Below, piece after piece: positions 10,668-19,955 of a DNA stretch of 22,634 nucleotides (positions within the stretch are counted from its first letter, which is position 1; every line of letters starts with the position of its first letter). Position numbers and translations under genes: made by a program. The notes beneath the pieces were generated by a model that searched no databases, was not told the DNA's origin, and saw only the letters and a program-made list of their open reading frames with translations. This stretch comes from Irineochytrium annulatum. Taxonomy: Eukaryota > Chytridiomycota > Chytridiomycetes > Chytridiales > Chytridiaceae. The stretch lies in contig JADGJL010000397.1 in assembly GCA_027600665.1 (NCBI GenBank), positions 1 to 22,634 of the forward strand, given 5' to 3'.

Positions 10668-11516
10668 AGCGACGGTGCTGGCGACGAGGACAAACGAGCG
10701 TGCAATCGATCGGGGGAGACGACGAATCGGCCGGCAGTGGGGTCGGGTGGGGGACGGTGTCAAGGTGTTCGTATATGAAGCAAGTCGAATCCTCCACTGA
10801 GCTTGTCAAAACCTACTCCTTCCACTCACACTCACAAAGCAACAGTGACAAGTACCATTTCTTCGTGAGATTGATCGTCCGTAGGTGAGGGATCTACATG
10901 GCGGCAGTCTGTTCCATTCATAAATATGTTAGGCTGCCTTTCCCATCTCATCACCGTTTCATTGCCAGCATTGCACTGGTTCCATCGATGAGCTTTCAGC
11001 AACCTCACGACTATCTTACCGTTCCTTTTCTCCTCCGTCTCCTCAATTTTCTCGTCCTTTTCTCCTCATTTTTATAGCGTCGTTACAACGCGGCTTGGCC
11101 GCCTGCATCTCATCCAAAATATAGTGTCCAGTTCCCAGGATCATCGTCATCCATCGCGGCTTCGCTAAATACGCGCCCGTCGGTCAACGTGACATGAAGA
11201 AAAGGTTCGAAGAGAGGAAGAGAAACACGCCTCCACAGCGCCCACCTCGCCGTCATCGCTGCGTCCCAGAGTCGTGCCCATGGCGACCTCGTTGCCCTAA
11301 ACACATGCTCAGAAGTCATCTTACATGCTGCGTGACCTAGAGACACCAGAATTCAAGCCAGCTTCGGACCCGATTGAGCGCGTCCTCGTCATCAGGTCCT
11401 CAACTCGTCGCTCGTCTTGGTCGTCATCCGCGGGGTGCTGTCGAGACTGATCGGGCTAAAAGCTTCCTGAAGGTCGCGTTGAGATCGACTTTACGTCGCG
11501 TCAAGCATCAGCGAGG
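10668..11516. other. Intergenic region with one possible small minus-strand ORF
   Basis: Contains the promoters of the divergent ATPase and Rieske genes. A minus-strand frame at 11110-11316 (starting MTSEHVFRATRSP) encodes about 69 residues, with HVTLTDGRVF, a phrase reminiscent of LSM-fold proteins, and an acidic MDDDDPGNWTLYF end. Length is too small for a complete LSM domain and no partner exon was found, so it is not called as a gene. Confidence 0.3.
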
Positions 11517-14179
11517 ATGCTGCTCTCGATCAACTTGTTCGGCCTGATCCTGGCCATCCCGGCCACGTTCCTGTTCGCCTACGTCTCGTCATCGGGCCTG
11601 TCGCTGCTCCTCGCGGCCGCGAGGTCGATCCCGAGGCCGAGGCTTGTGCAGGGCTGTTTAGTTATTGCCTTGCTGTTTGGAACTTATGGTGAGACCCAGG
11701 ATCATTTTATTCTGGGTTCTCGTTTTAATCCTCCATATTCCTGCTAATCCCGCCGTTAAAAAACAGCCGCGTGCTTCACCCCGGCCCCAAGTCGCTCCCT
11801 CAATCTTCTCACCAACCTCCTCCACGCTCTCCCCTGGTCCTCCCCACTCCCGGCCCTCATCCCTACCCACGATGCGCCCACCGTTGAACACCCTCACTCC
11901 TGGTTTCGCCTCCCGCTCCCGCTCGTCGTGCGCGCGACCACGGGCATCTCTCACGCCATGTGCCTCTTCATCGGCCTTCTCGTCGTCCGCTGGGTGACCG
12001 CGCTCGTTGACAACATGAAGTCCCGCGGGATCGAGGAGTATCAGTACCGATACGTCGGCGCCGTCTTTGAGATGATATTCCAGGCGAAGTTCTTCCTCGG
12101 CGTGTTCTTCTGGTACCGGTACTTCCTCATGCCCGTGTCGTCGGTCGTTGGGACGGAAATTTTGGGCGGTAGGCACTCCAAAGACGCGCCCGTGTCGAGC
12201 GATGCGGAGCCGGCAGGGATAGATCACCTCACGGCCTCGATCCTGGGACTAAGCCACACGCTTGCGTTCTCGATTGGGTTTGTCCTGTTCCACGACTACA
12301 GGGCGAGGGGCTTGAGCAAGAGATCCGAGGTGGATGTCATGAGGTACTACCTGTCGCTGGCGGGCGTCCTGATCGCGGCGAGACTTGCGTTCCAGGCCAT
12401 ATGTGATGCAACGGGGTTGGACCCGACGAGTCACGATCTGCTGTTGCTCAGCGCGGCCATCAGTTCCTTCATGCTGCTGAACAACAAGGCCGAGTCTTTG
12501 ATGGTGAGTTCCCTCCTCCCGTTGCTATCACTAACGTGACACACATCAGAACTACTTCTGGCTCCCCCTCGCGGCCGGCATTCTCTCCGTCGTCCCAGCC
12601 CTCGACTCGAACCCGCTCGTCGCTTTCCTCATGCCTTACGTCCATCACAACCGCGAGCTTCTCGCCCTCAGCGTCGTCGGCGCCGGCGGCTTCCTCCTGG
12701 GCGTCCGCTTCGCCCTCCGCCGACTCCTGGCATCCCTCTCCGCCTCGACACCCTCCCCGTCGCCCAACCAGGCTCACTTCCACCACGACCCGGCGAGCCC
12801 GGCCGCGTCGCGTAGCCTCACGGTCGCGGACGTCGCGCACCAGCGCAGGAGGGCTGGGAGGTTTCCGCCGCCGTTTCCGAATGGGTGGTATAGGCTTGTC
12901 ACGTCGGATGAGGTTAAAGCTGGGCAGGTGAAAGGCGTCACGGCGCTGGGGAGGATGTTTGGGGTGTTCAGGGGTGAGACGGACGGAGTTGTTGGTGTCG
13001 TGGATGCGCTTTGCCCGCATTTAGGCGCGAACTTAACGGTTGGAGGGAGGGTCGTTGGTGACCGGGTTGAATGCGTGAGTATTTTCGCCTATTGCCACCT
13101 TATGCCGTGTTTTCTCAAATTCGTTCAAAATTAACAGCCCTTCCACGGCTGGCAATTTGACCGGACCGGCAAATGCGGCTCGATCCCCTACGCCTCCTCA
13201 GTCCCCGCCTCGGCGCGCACGCGCGCATGGCCCACTCGCGAGGTCGCCGGCCATGTCCTGATCTACTTTGACGCCGAGGGCCGCGAACCCTTGCACGAGC
13301 CCCGCCCCTTTCCGCTCGCCGACAAGCCCCGATACCATGTGGCCTCCCGCACCGCCACGCTACCAATGCACATTCAAGACTTTGCGGAGAACGCGGCCGA
13401 TTGGATGCATTTTGGGAAGGTGCACGCGAGAGTTAGTCTGCCGGTTCTGGATCGTTTCCTGTACGTAAAGCACCGATCTGCCTGGAGCCCCTCGACGGGT
13501 GACGATGGACCCATGGACGTCCACAACCCGCCGTTCGTATGTGACCTGAACGCCAAGGCTGGTGAAGGGGGGAAGTACCTGCCCCCTCCTCCGATGGAGC
13601 AGCTGGACGGCGAAGGATGCCAGCACTTCAGCTTTTACGACGTGCCAAGCCTGCACAGCGTGTTCTCGGACGCGCCGCTGCCGAGCGGGGACGTGCACGC
13701 GAGGGTCGAGTTTACGGGGCAAGGAGGGCTGGTGTACTTCAGGTTCGCGACGACGTTCGGCGAGGTCACGGCTGTCAAGACTTTCCTGCCGCTTGGTGGT
13801 GGAGGGGTTGGATCCGGCGGGTTGATGCTGCATATGAGGGATGAGGTTTGGGCTGAGAGGGGTGTGCCGTGGTTGCTGGCGAGGCATATCTGGAACGAGG
13901 TCAGCTTGCTTGTATTTCGCTTTCACGTTGGAATAAATGTTGACGGGCAAATCGATAGGCGGCGAAGGCTTTCGACGACGATATTGACTTGTGGTGCAAC
14001 AAGACGTATCTGCCGTCGCCGATGCTTGTTAAGGAGGACAGGCCAGTCAAGAAGTTCAGGTGGGGACGTTTGTTTGACGTGTCAATGATCGCGCGCTTAT
14101 GCAGTTCTGCAGGGACTTTTATAAGAAGAACTACTCACCCAATTCGCGAACGTTTGCCTTTGAGAACGATGAGTGGTAA
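11517..14179 (+). CDS. Polytopic membrane domain fused to Rieske oxygenase (cholesterol 7-desaturase, DAF-36/Neverland type)
   Basis: Six exons (11517-11688, 11767-12503, 12550-13074, 13138-13899, 13959-14059, 14113-14179) join in frame to about 787 residues. Residues 1 to about 365 form roughly eight or nine hydrophobic helices of no family I recognise. After a Ser/Pro linker comes FPPPFPNGWYRLV and a Rieske [2Fe-2S] site: Cys458-x-His460 in ALCPHLGANL and Cys478-x2-His481 in CPFHGW, with an intron directly after Cys478. The non-haem iron site is Asp566-x2-His569-x4-His574 in AADWMHFGKVH. The C-terminus (DDIDLWCNKTYLPSP, LVKEDRPVKKFR) matches the DAF-36/Neverland group, which puts a C7-C8 double bond into sterols in the ER using an NAD(P)H reductase. 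Sterol substrate is inferred. Each splice join was checked for frame; the last acceptor (14112) was chosen over 14104 because only it keeps a sensible ending. Family members normally have one N-terminal helix. Confidence 0.82.
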
Positions 14180-14264
14180 TCGTCGCATAGTGTGTTGGGA
14201 TCCGTGGTCAATTTCTGTTTACAGTTAGCTTCCGAGACCAGATAATAGGCCCTTTGTCGTCGAT

Positions 14265-14336
14265 CCTGTCTCGAATTTTCATCACGTATTGAACGCTGTT
14301 CCTGTGTTGAACTTTCATCCTGTATTGAACGCTCAT
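14265..14336 (+). repeat. Four-copy 18-bp tandem repeat in the Rieske gene 3' flank
   Basis: Four head-to-tail units at 14265, 14283, 14301 and 14319: CCTGTCTCGAATTTTCAT, CACGTATTGAACGCTGTT, CCTGTGTTGAACTTTCAT and CCTGTATTGAACGCTCAT. Units 1 and 3 share a TTTCAT end and units 2 and 4 a GAACGCT core, suggesting a 36-bp higher-order unit. It starts 85 bp past the stop, probably within the 3' UTR. Confidence 0.8.
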
Positions 14337-14582
14337 TTTCCTTAGATCCACTTATTTTTTAATTCCTCTTACGGCCAGTTTGGAATATGTATTTTTTGCC
14401 TGTACTAGCACGCGATCATATGATCAAATGATTGAGTGGTGTGATTCCATAACGCATCGTGCTTCCAATCAATAGTTCCACTTCGATGGCGATGGCGCAG
14501 CGAGGACTAGGGATCGAGACGAGACCGAACGGAGCGCGAGCGAAGAGAACGTTGTGCGTTTGGGGTGGGCTGTTATAATAAT

Positions 14583-14834
14583 TCACCCGGCTTCATATGC
14601 GAGTACGGCGTCGATGACGGCCGCCGCCGTTTGTGTGCAAGCCCGAGACATCATGAAGTGAGAGTGCATTCCCAAGAAGCCAACGCCGGCACCTGCGGCT
14701 ATCGCGTAACTTGCCCTCGCTCGAAGGCACCGGCAAGGCACGACTGCGAATACGCTAATGCTTAAGATGCAATCAACTCGGGTTGGCTTTGCAGAAAACC
14801 GCTCGAGAGCCCCTTCACGTTTTTGCTGTATCAT
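14583..14834 (-). CDS. Putative small membrane protein, DUF4536/DMAC1-like (tentative)
   Basis: An 83-codon frame starting with ATG. Its second half reads VPCRCLRARASYAIAAG, then AGVGFLGMHSHFMMSR and an Ala-rich helix ending AAAVIDAVLAYEAG. A Cys-Arg pair before a Gly/Ala-rich hydrophobic helix recalls DUF4536 proteins (DMAC1/Dmo2, small mitochondrial inner-membrane proteins), but similarity is weak. The first 30 residues look unlike the family, so the true start may lie in another exon; a CAG acceptor-like site is present just before VPCRC. It could also be a chance frame. Confidence 0.3.
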   Translation of the reverse strand: MIQQKREGALERFSAKPTRVDCILSISVFAVVPCRCLRARASYAIAAGAGVGFLGMHSHFMMSRACTQTAAAVIDAVLAYEAG

Positions 14835-15107
14835 GAGAAGAGTTTCTCGTAAAAGGCTCAGAGAGCGTCAAATTTCCATTGAATTGCATTCTGCTCTACT
14901 CCCATCATCCCTTCCTCCCGACCTGCCCGCCCAGCAGAACTCCCAATCGTCCCTCGATCCCGCCCCGTCGACCCTGAAAAAGAAGTTCCAACAATTAACG
15001 CTGCCGCCTCGCGACCGGTCCCTTTCCCCACATCCGGGGCGGTTCAAGAAGAAGAGGACCGTCACCGGCTCGGGGAGCTCGCGCTCTGAACACAAGCGGG
15101 CGAAGTC

Positions 15108-15646
15108 ATGGCGTCGGCAATCATCGACAAGATCAACGAGGCCAACAGGAACGGGGGCGGTGTCGGTGGCGTGGGGATGGACAGGAACTCTGTCGGGTCC
15201 AGGAGCATGATGTCGGCGGAGGTGGCCGGGAGCTCCGCGCCAAGGTATGGGAGCGCGGTGTCGAACAAGTGCGAGACGTGCCAGAAGACTGGCGGGTCTT
15301 TCAGAAAGCACGGTGCCGACGCGAGTGTGGTCTCAGCTGCACTGGTGGTTAACGTGATTTTGCTCGGTGCAGTGTATGCGCTGGAGGAGCTGGTGTACGA
15401 TGGGAAGAAGTTTCATAAGGGCTGCTTGAAGTGTAATCACTGCAACACGTCTATAAACCTTAAGAACATTGCATGCCTAGAAGGGAAGTATTACTGCAAG
15501 GTAACCAATATTCGTATTCTCTTGCTCCTTTTTTTACTTCTGTGCAGCCCCACTTCAAACAGCTATTCAAGCTGAATGGCAACAACGCCGAGGGCTTCGG
15601 CAAGGAGGACCACAAGAAGAACTGGACACCCCAAACGAACCCGTAA
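15108..15646 (+). CDS. EPLIN/LIMA1-like single LIM domain protein
   Basis: LIM domains are double zinc fingers that bind partner proteins, often of the actin cytoskeleton. Exons as read: 15108-15312, 15373-15500, 15548-15646, giving about 143 residues; introns 15313-15372 (phase 1) and 15501-15547 (phase 0). Zinc ligands: CETC, then FHKGC, KCNHC and CKPH. The end of the domain (YYCKPHFKQLFKLNGN, then EGFG) is typical of the EPLIN group. The N-terminal 50 residues are Gly/Ser-rich. Odd point: with the GT donor at 15313 the first finger carries seven extra residues (GGSFRKH) after CQKT; splicing from a GC donor at 15292 would give the canonical 17-residue spacing. The start was taken at the first Met after an in-frame stop (15087-15089). 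Confidence 0.82.
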
Positions 15647-16090
15647 CGCGATGGAGCAACTTCTTCTTCCTCGCAAACTCGTACATTGACCCCCAACCGC
15701 TTTTCCTTTTTCTTGCTTCTCTACTAGTCCCCCTTTAATCGCCTTATGCTACTCCGATCATGACTTTCCGAGCCTCGCAAGTTCTATGGGCTCAACTGGG
15801 TTGATTCCCCTCGCGGACGTTCCCTTATAGAATATCGCTTTTTTTTATTCTGGCTCTCATTCTTTCCGACTTTCACGAGCATCCGTGCGTCGCTTCTATC
15901 TAACAGTGAATAATGAATTCGACCCTTCTGGATTTAAAAGGTACAGATTAGGAACTGCAGGATAAGGCGCCGCTTAGCGGCAAATCACCGTCGCCATTTG
16001 TGAGCCTCCCACGATCGAAGATCCGTGTAACTTGACTCCTCATCAGCCTCGCACCCACATTGACATCGTCGTCACCATCCCTCCTTGCAA
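15647..16090. other. Intergenic region
   Basis: Pyrimidine-rich 3' flank of the LIM gene (including a T-tract near 15840) and upstream region of the surface-protein gene. No gene, RNA or repeat recognised. Confidence 0.55.
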
Positions 16091-17159
16091 ATGGCGTCGC
16101 CCCTGACGTTCACCGGGTTCGACTACTTCGACTACTGCGCGGTCTCGAACCCCGCAAACGTGTCCGTCCAGGCCGTCTTCAGCAATCAGTGTATGGCCAT
16201 CCAGCTGGATCTGTGTGGCGTGTCTGTGGCCACCGCGGCGCAGGTGTGCGAGTCCATCCCTGTATGTCGCGGGTTCGTGTGTTGGAGGGCCGAGTGAGTC
16301 GACTGCGTGCTTTATTCCTTATCCTTGCCATCTTGCTCTATTTTAACTTTGTACAGTATTTCGCCCTCATGCTTCCTGCATGCGCCGGGAATGGTGATAA
16401 CCAGGGCAACGGATAAAAAGCAGCAGCTTTATCTCCGACGTAAGCCTGCTCTTTGCACGTCCGTAAAATCAATGTCGTTCTGATGCTGTTCGATTTGCAG
16501 CCGGATACACGGTAAACTTCGACGCTAACGGCGACGGCACAATCGTCACGGCGACCACCATCACCACCACCGCGACGTCGACGGCATCAGCAACAATCAC
16601 ATCAGCAACAATAGCGTCATCCGCCGGGAACACCACCGATGGTTCAAATAGCACATCTAGCCCCACCCTTTCCACCACTGCTCTCGCCCTCATCATCACA
16701 GCCGCGGCCCTAGTCGCGCTCACTCTCGGCGTCTTCATCGGCCTTCACCGAAGATCACTCACCAACCGCGCCAAACAAAGACCTCCACCCGCCCCACCCG
16801 CGCCGATCGCCCCGCCGCAGGTTATAACGGTGCCCTACCCCCTCGTCCCCCCTCCGCGCTCCCAGAGCCGCGGCGACGCATCCAGCGTAGTGGATTTCGC
16901 CAAGGTGCCAGACCTAGCGTCGCCAACTTGGGCGACGGAGAAGGGTTTCGCGGACGTGGGACCCCTCAATCGATTATCGTCAGGGAGCGATTTGGGGGCG
17001 AATGCGTGGACGGGGCCGGAGGCGTCGGAGCGCAATGGGGTGAAAACAGTCTTTAGGCCGACGGAGGTGGACGCGCCGCCGCCGAGGTATTATGACAAGG
17101 AGGGGGACGCCGGGGTTCTGGTGGGGAGATTTGATATCGTGCAGACGACGTTTGCGTAG
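16091..17159 (+). CDS. Single-pass surface protein with Cys-rich ectodomain, Ser/Thr stalk and proline-rich tail
   Basis: Not assigned to a named family. Three exons (16091-16293, 16357-16439, 16501-17159; introns phase 2 and phase 1) give about 314 residues. The first 95 residues are Cys-rich (QCMAIQLDLCGVS, AAQVCESIPVCRGFVCW, SPSCFLHAPG), a layout reminiscent of PAN/apple-type modules. Then comes a Thr/Ser-rich, probably O-glycosylated stalk (TATTITTTATSTASATIT), a membrane helix (TALALIITAAALVALTLGVF) with HRR on its inner side, and a cytoplasmic tail of about 130 residues with polyproline runs (RPPPAPPAPIAPP, PLVPPPRS) and APPPRYYDKE, possible SH3/WW ligands. This layout fits a wall or surface sensor. 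No classic signal peptide is visible and the leader has an in-frame stop, so a further 5' exon may be missing. Confidence 0.68.
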
Positions 17160-17617
17160 AAGTGCGGCCGTAAGTGGGAGAGCGGCCGTCAAAGGCGGGT
17201 CGGGAAGGCGGGATTCTGCTGGCGGGGTTCCGTTTTACGCCTATTTTTGGAGCGTCCTGGCGTTGGGCGTGATGGTTGAACTCGACCTCTTGGAGCTTCG
17301 CTATTCAGCACCTAGTAAGCATTCGGCCAGCTATACTTAATTATGAGCAACCAAGTTTAGTAAATACACTAGAAAGCATTCGTTGCTTATTTGCACTGCT
17401 CTCGCTGATCTTTCAATATCAAGCACGTGATGTGAGAGCCGCTAATAACAAGAGCGTCAAGGTTTATTAACTTAGTTTTAAATACTGAGACAGAATGTGC
17501 ATGGTATACAGGACGGTATATACACCGCCGAACGTGCGCAATTAACAATAATTTAAAGCGAGGACTGAAGGGATGCAGGGGTGCAGAGTCAGTGTCACTA
17601 ATTACAAATATTCATAG
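17160..17617. other. Convergent intergenic region
   Basis: AT-rich stretch between the tails of the surface-protein gene and the PP2C gene. No gene, RNA gene or repeat recognised. Confidence 0.55.
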
Positions 17618-19899
17618 TTACAATCTCCGGCGAGAGGGTGGTGTCTCCGGAACGAGAATGCGACCCAATGCGGCATCTTTCTCGATAGCGGGAACGCCGC
17701 AAACCCTCTTCGGCGTTGACAGTACCTCGTCCGTTGATTTTCCGGAAGACGTCGCCTCAATCGATGCAAACGCCCCTGGGGTCGGGCAAGAATCCGGTAT
17801 CACCACCGCATCCTCATCCTCTTGAGCCCATCCAGGGCTGACCATATCCTCGCGCGACTGCGCGGGATGGAAGGTGGGTGAGATGGACACAATATCCTCC
17901 CGCCGTCTTCTCCTCCCTCTCTGCGGCCTCGGCGGGTCATCGAGGCACGGCGCATCGAGTTCTTGAGGGCATGAGTCCGGTATTATCTCCTCCTCGTCCT
18001 CCTCCACATCGTCCGCCTTCATATTATCCACGCTCCGTATCTTCACCTCCTCTTCACCACCATCCGCCTCCGTCTCATCCACCGCCCCAATCCTCACTAT
18101 CAACACGCTCGCGTCGTCGACTACTCCACTCTCACATCGCTCGAACAATGCGCCATAACTCCCCTCCCATCTAGCCGCTACGTTTGCCGCCATGGCACTC
18201 AACCGCTCACAAGACCCGACCCCGCCATCCATCCCATTCCTCTGCCCAACGGTCCCCCGCTCTTCCGACAGCTCTAGCATCAACCTTCCAACCCCATCCC
18301 CATCGCCTCCATCCCCCAAAAAATCCCAAACCCCGTCCGAGGCAACCACAACCCACCCACCCCGCTCACCCACATCCACAACCGACACCTCCGCCCGTCC
18401 TTCAAAAACTCTCGGCGACACCTTGAACACCAGATCCCCCCGCGCGTCCGCCATCCCCATGCTCTTCAGCCGAACGCCACCACCGTCCCCATCAAACCTG
18501 AACCCCTCCGGTCGAAACACCCGCGCACCGGCCACGGCGTCCCAATCGTCGTCCGTCGTCGGCGGTAACACCAACAACGGATCGGCGCGCGAAGCCCGGA
18601 CCTCGCAAGCCGCTGTGCCCGCATTCGCCAACGACGCCAATTTTCCCGGATGCGTGAGCGCGTGATCGGCCGTGACGTGTATCAAACGACCGTTGTGATC
18701 CGAAACCACGGCGCGGGAGTCTCCGACATGGAACAGGATGAGCGTGGGACCACCGCCGAGGAGTACGGCGCCGCAGCAAGTCGCCCCGTCATCCGGCGGG
18801 CTCGGAGATGATGCGCGAAGCTGTGACAATCGGAGCGCACAGAATTCCTCGTCCAGGTCGCTGATGGCGCGCTGGATGTGCGTCTCGATGACGGCGTGCG
18901 CGACGTCTGGGCGGGTAGCGATATGGCGGAGGAGGTTTGTAAGGGATGATGTCGCGGATGGGGCTGAGGAGGATTGCAACGCAGCGGTGGCGGATCGGAG
19001 GGCTGTGATGATGGACGCTGGGATGCGGGAGGCGAACCAAGCGGCGGCGTCGCGGCCGCCGTGGCCGTCGGCGAGGACGAAGACGGGGCAGGTGTGGAGG
19101 GTGATGGGGTGGCGGGGAGCGTCGGGAAGGGTTGAAGATATACAAGACAGATGCGCGGTCGTCGGTGAACGAGTGATGCGGATGACGTCCTGATCCTTGG
19201 TCGTTAGCCCGCGACACAACAGGCAACATTGCTAAGGAAAGGTAAAGCAGTCCACCATACCTCCATGTCGTCGTGCGCCGGCAACCTCTGCTGCCCTTCC
19301 ATCTTCCAGCCCTTAACCCCTGCCGCAGCCCAGTCTACAGCTCGCGTCCTCCTATTCGAACCCGTATTCACTCCGTCCCCATCTTTCGTCTCCGCTTGAC
19401 CATCCACCTCCACCAGCAGAACATCAAGCCTCCCCAACCTTCTCCACTCCTCCCTCGCCGCGACCCGCTCCGCGTCACCACCGTCCTCGCTCAGCACCCC
19501 ACCAACCCGCCGCATCACATCCAGCATCCCCCGCCCGCGCAGCGCCTCATACAGCCTCCTCACGATCCGCGCCACGCGCTCCTCGGGTCCGCTGGATCCA
19601 TTCCTCTGCAAACGCAGCGACGATCGCACCGGAGCCGCCGCGGACACAGCAGCAGCGCATGCATCGGGCGGGCTCCGTCCCGCCCGCTTTGGTGTCCGCT
19701 GAGGCGTCGTGAGCGCTAATGCCGGGCTGTCGGCGCGTCGGGCGGATGATGTCGGGGACCGGATCGGGCTCCGTAGTGCCGGGGAAACCTCGGTGGCGAC
19801 GAGCTCCCCGGGGTCGATGAATGGCAGGACGAATTGGAGGCCGAGCCGACGGAGGGCGGGCTCGGGGTCCGAGGACGGTGAGGCGCGGGCCTCTCCCAT
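17618..19899 (-). CDS. PP2C-type Ser/Thr protein phosphatase with long N- and C-terminal extensions
   Basis: Predicted 738 residues from two exons, 19899-19261 and 19195-17618 (intron 19196-19260, GTATGG..AAG, phase 0). The core has the PP2C metal-site motifs: KGWKMEG, then MEDQDVIRI formed across the splice, VFVLADGHGG (about 251-260), TLILFHVGDSRAVV, HVTADHAL, VVVASDGVWDFL and DDASVLIVRI. Such enzymes remove phosphate from Ser/Thr using two Mn/Mg ions. Joining the exons rebuilds the first motif, which supports one gene. The 180-residue N-terminal extension is Pro/Arg/Ser-rich and likely disordered. The last 140 residues are acidic then basic and contain IIPDSCPQ, VVIPDSCP and ILVPETPPS, a repeated short motif. 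Met at 19899 was chosen; upstream in-frame Mets would run into the CDGSH gene. Target pathway unknown. Confidence 0.83.
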
Positions 19900-19955
19900 A
19901 TTGAAATCGCGCTGATGGAGTCGACAATTCAAAAGCTTCCCAACATCATCCCGAC
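19900..19955. promoter_or_regulatory. Shared divergent promoter, PP2C / CDGSH protein
   Basis: The two proposed start codons are 56 bp apart on opposite strands. No TATA box is seen. The promoter role is inferred from spacing. Confidence 0.45.

Larger units (their letters stand above)
14180..15107. other. Intergenic region with tandem repeat and putative small gene
   Basis: Holds the 3' flank of the Rieske gene with an 18-bp repeat (14265-14336), a perfect 12-bp palindrome GATCATATGATC at 14414-14425, a possible small minus-strand gene (14583-14834), and the leader of the LIM gene. A plus-strand frame (about 14930-15110) encodes a basic Pro/Ser-rich stretch but is out of frame with the LIM gene and no splice joining them was found. 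Confidence 0.5.

Noticed and set aside
11110..11316. Small minus-strand frame with an LSM-like HVTLTDGRVF phrase
   Set aside because: Too short for an LSM domain and no adjoining exon found; kept only as a note in the intergenic entry.
11658..12227. Minus-strand 189-codon frame within the Rieske fusion gene
   Set aside because: It spans an intron and exon of the sense gene and is a charged, low-complexity shadow without motifs.
14414..14425. Palindrome GATCATATGATC as a protein-binding operator
   Set aside because: A single 12-bp palindrome with no second copy and no link to a regulator.
14930..15210. Basic Pro/Ser-rich plus-strand frame upstream of the LIM gene as its N-terminus
   Set aside because: Out of frame with the LIM exon, an in-frame stop lies just upstream of the LIM Met, and no GT..AG pair tried joined the frames.
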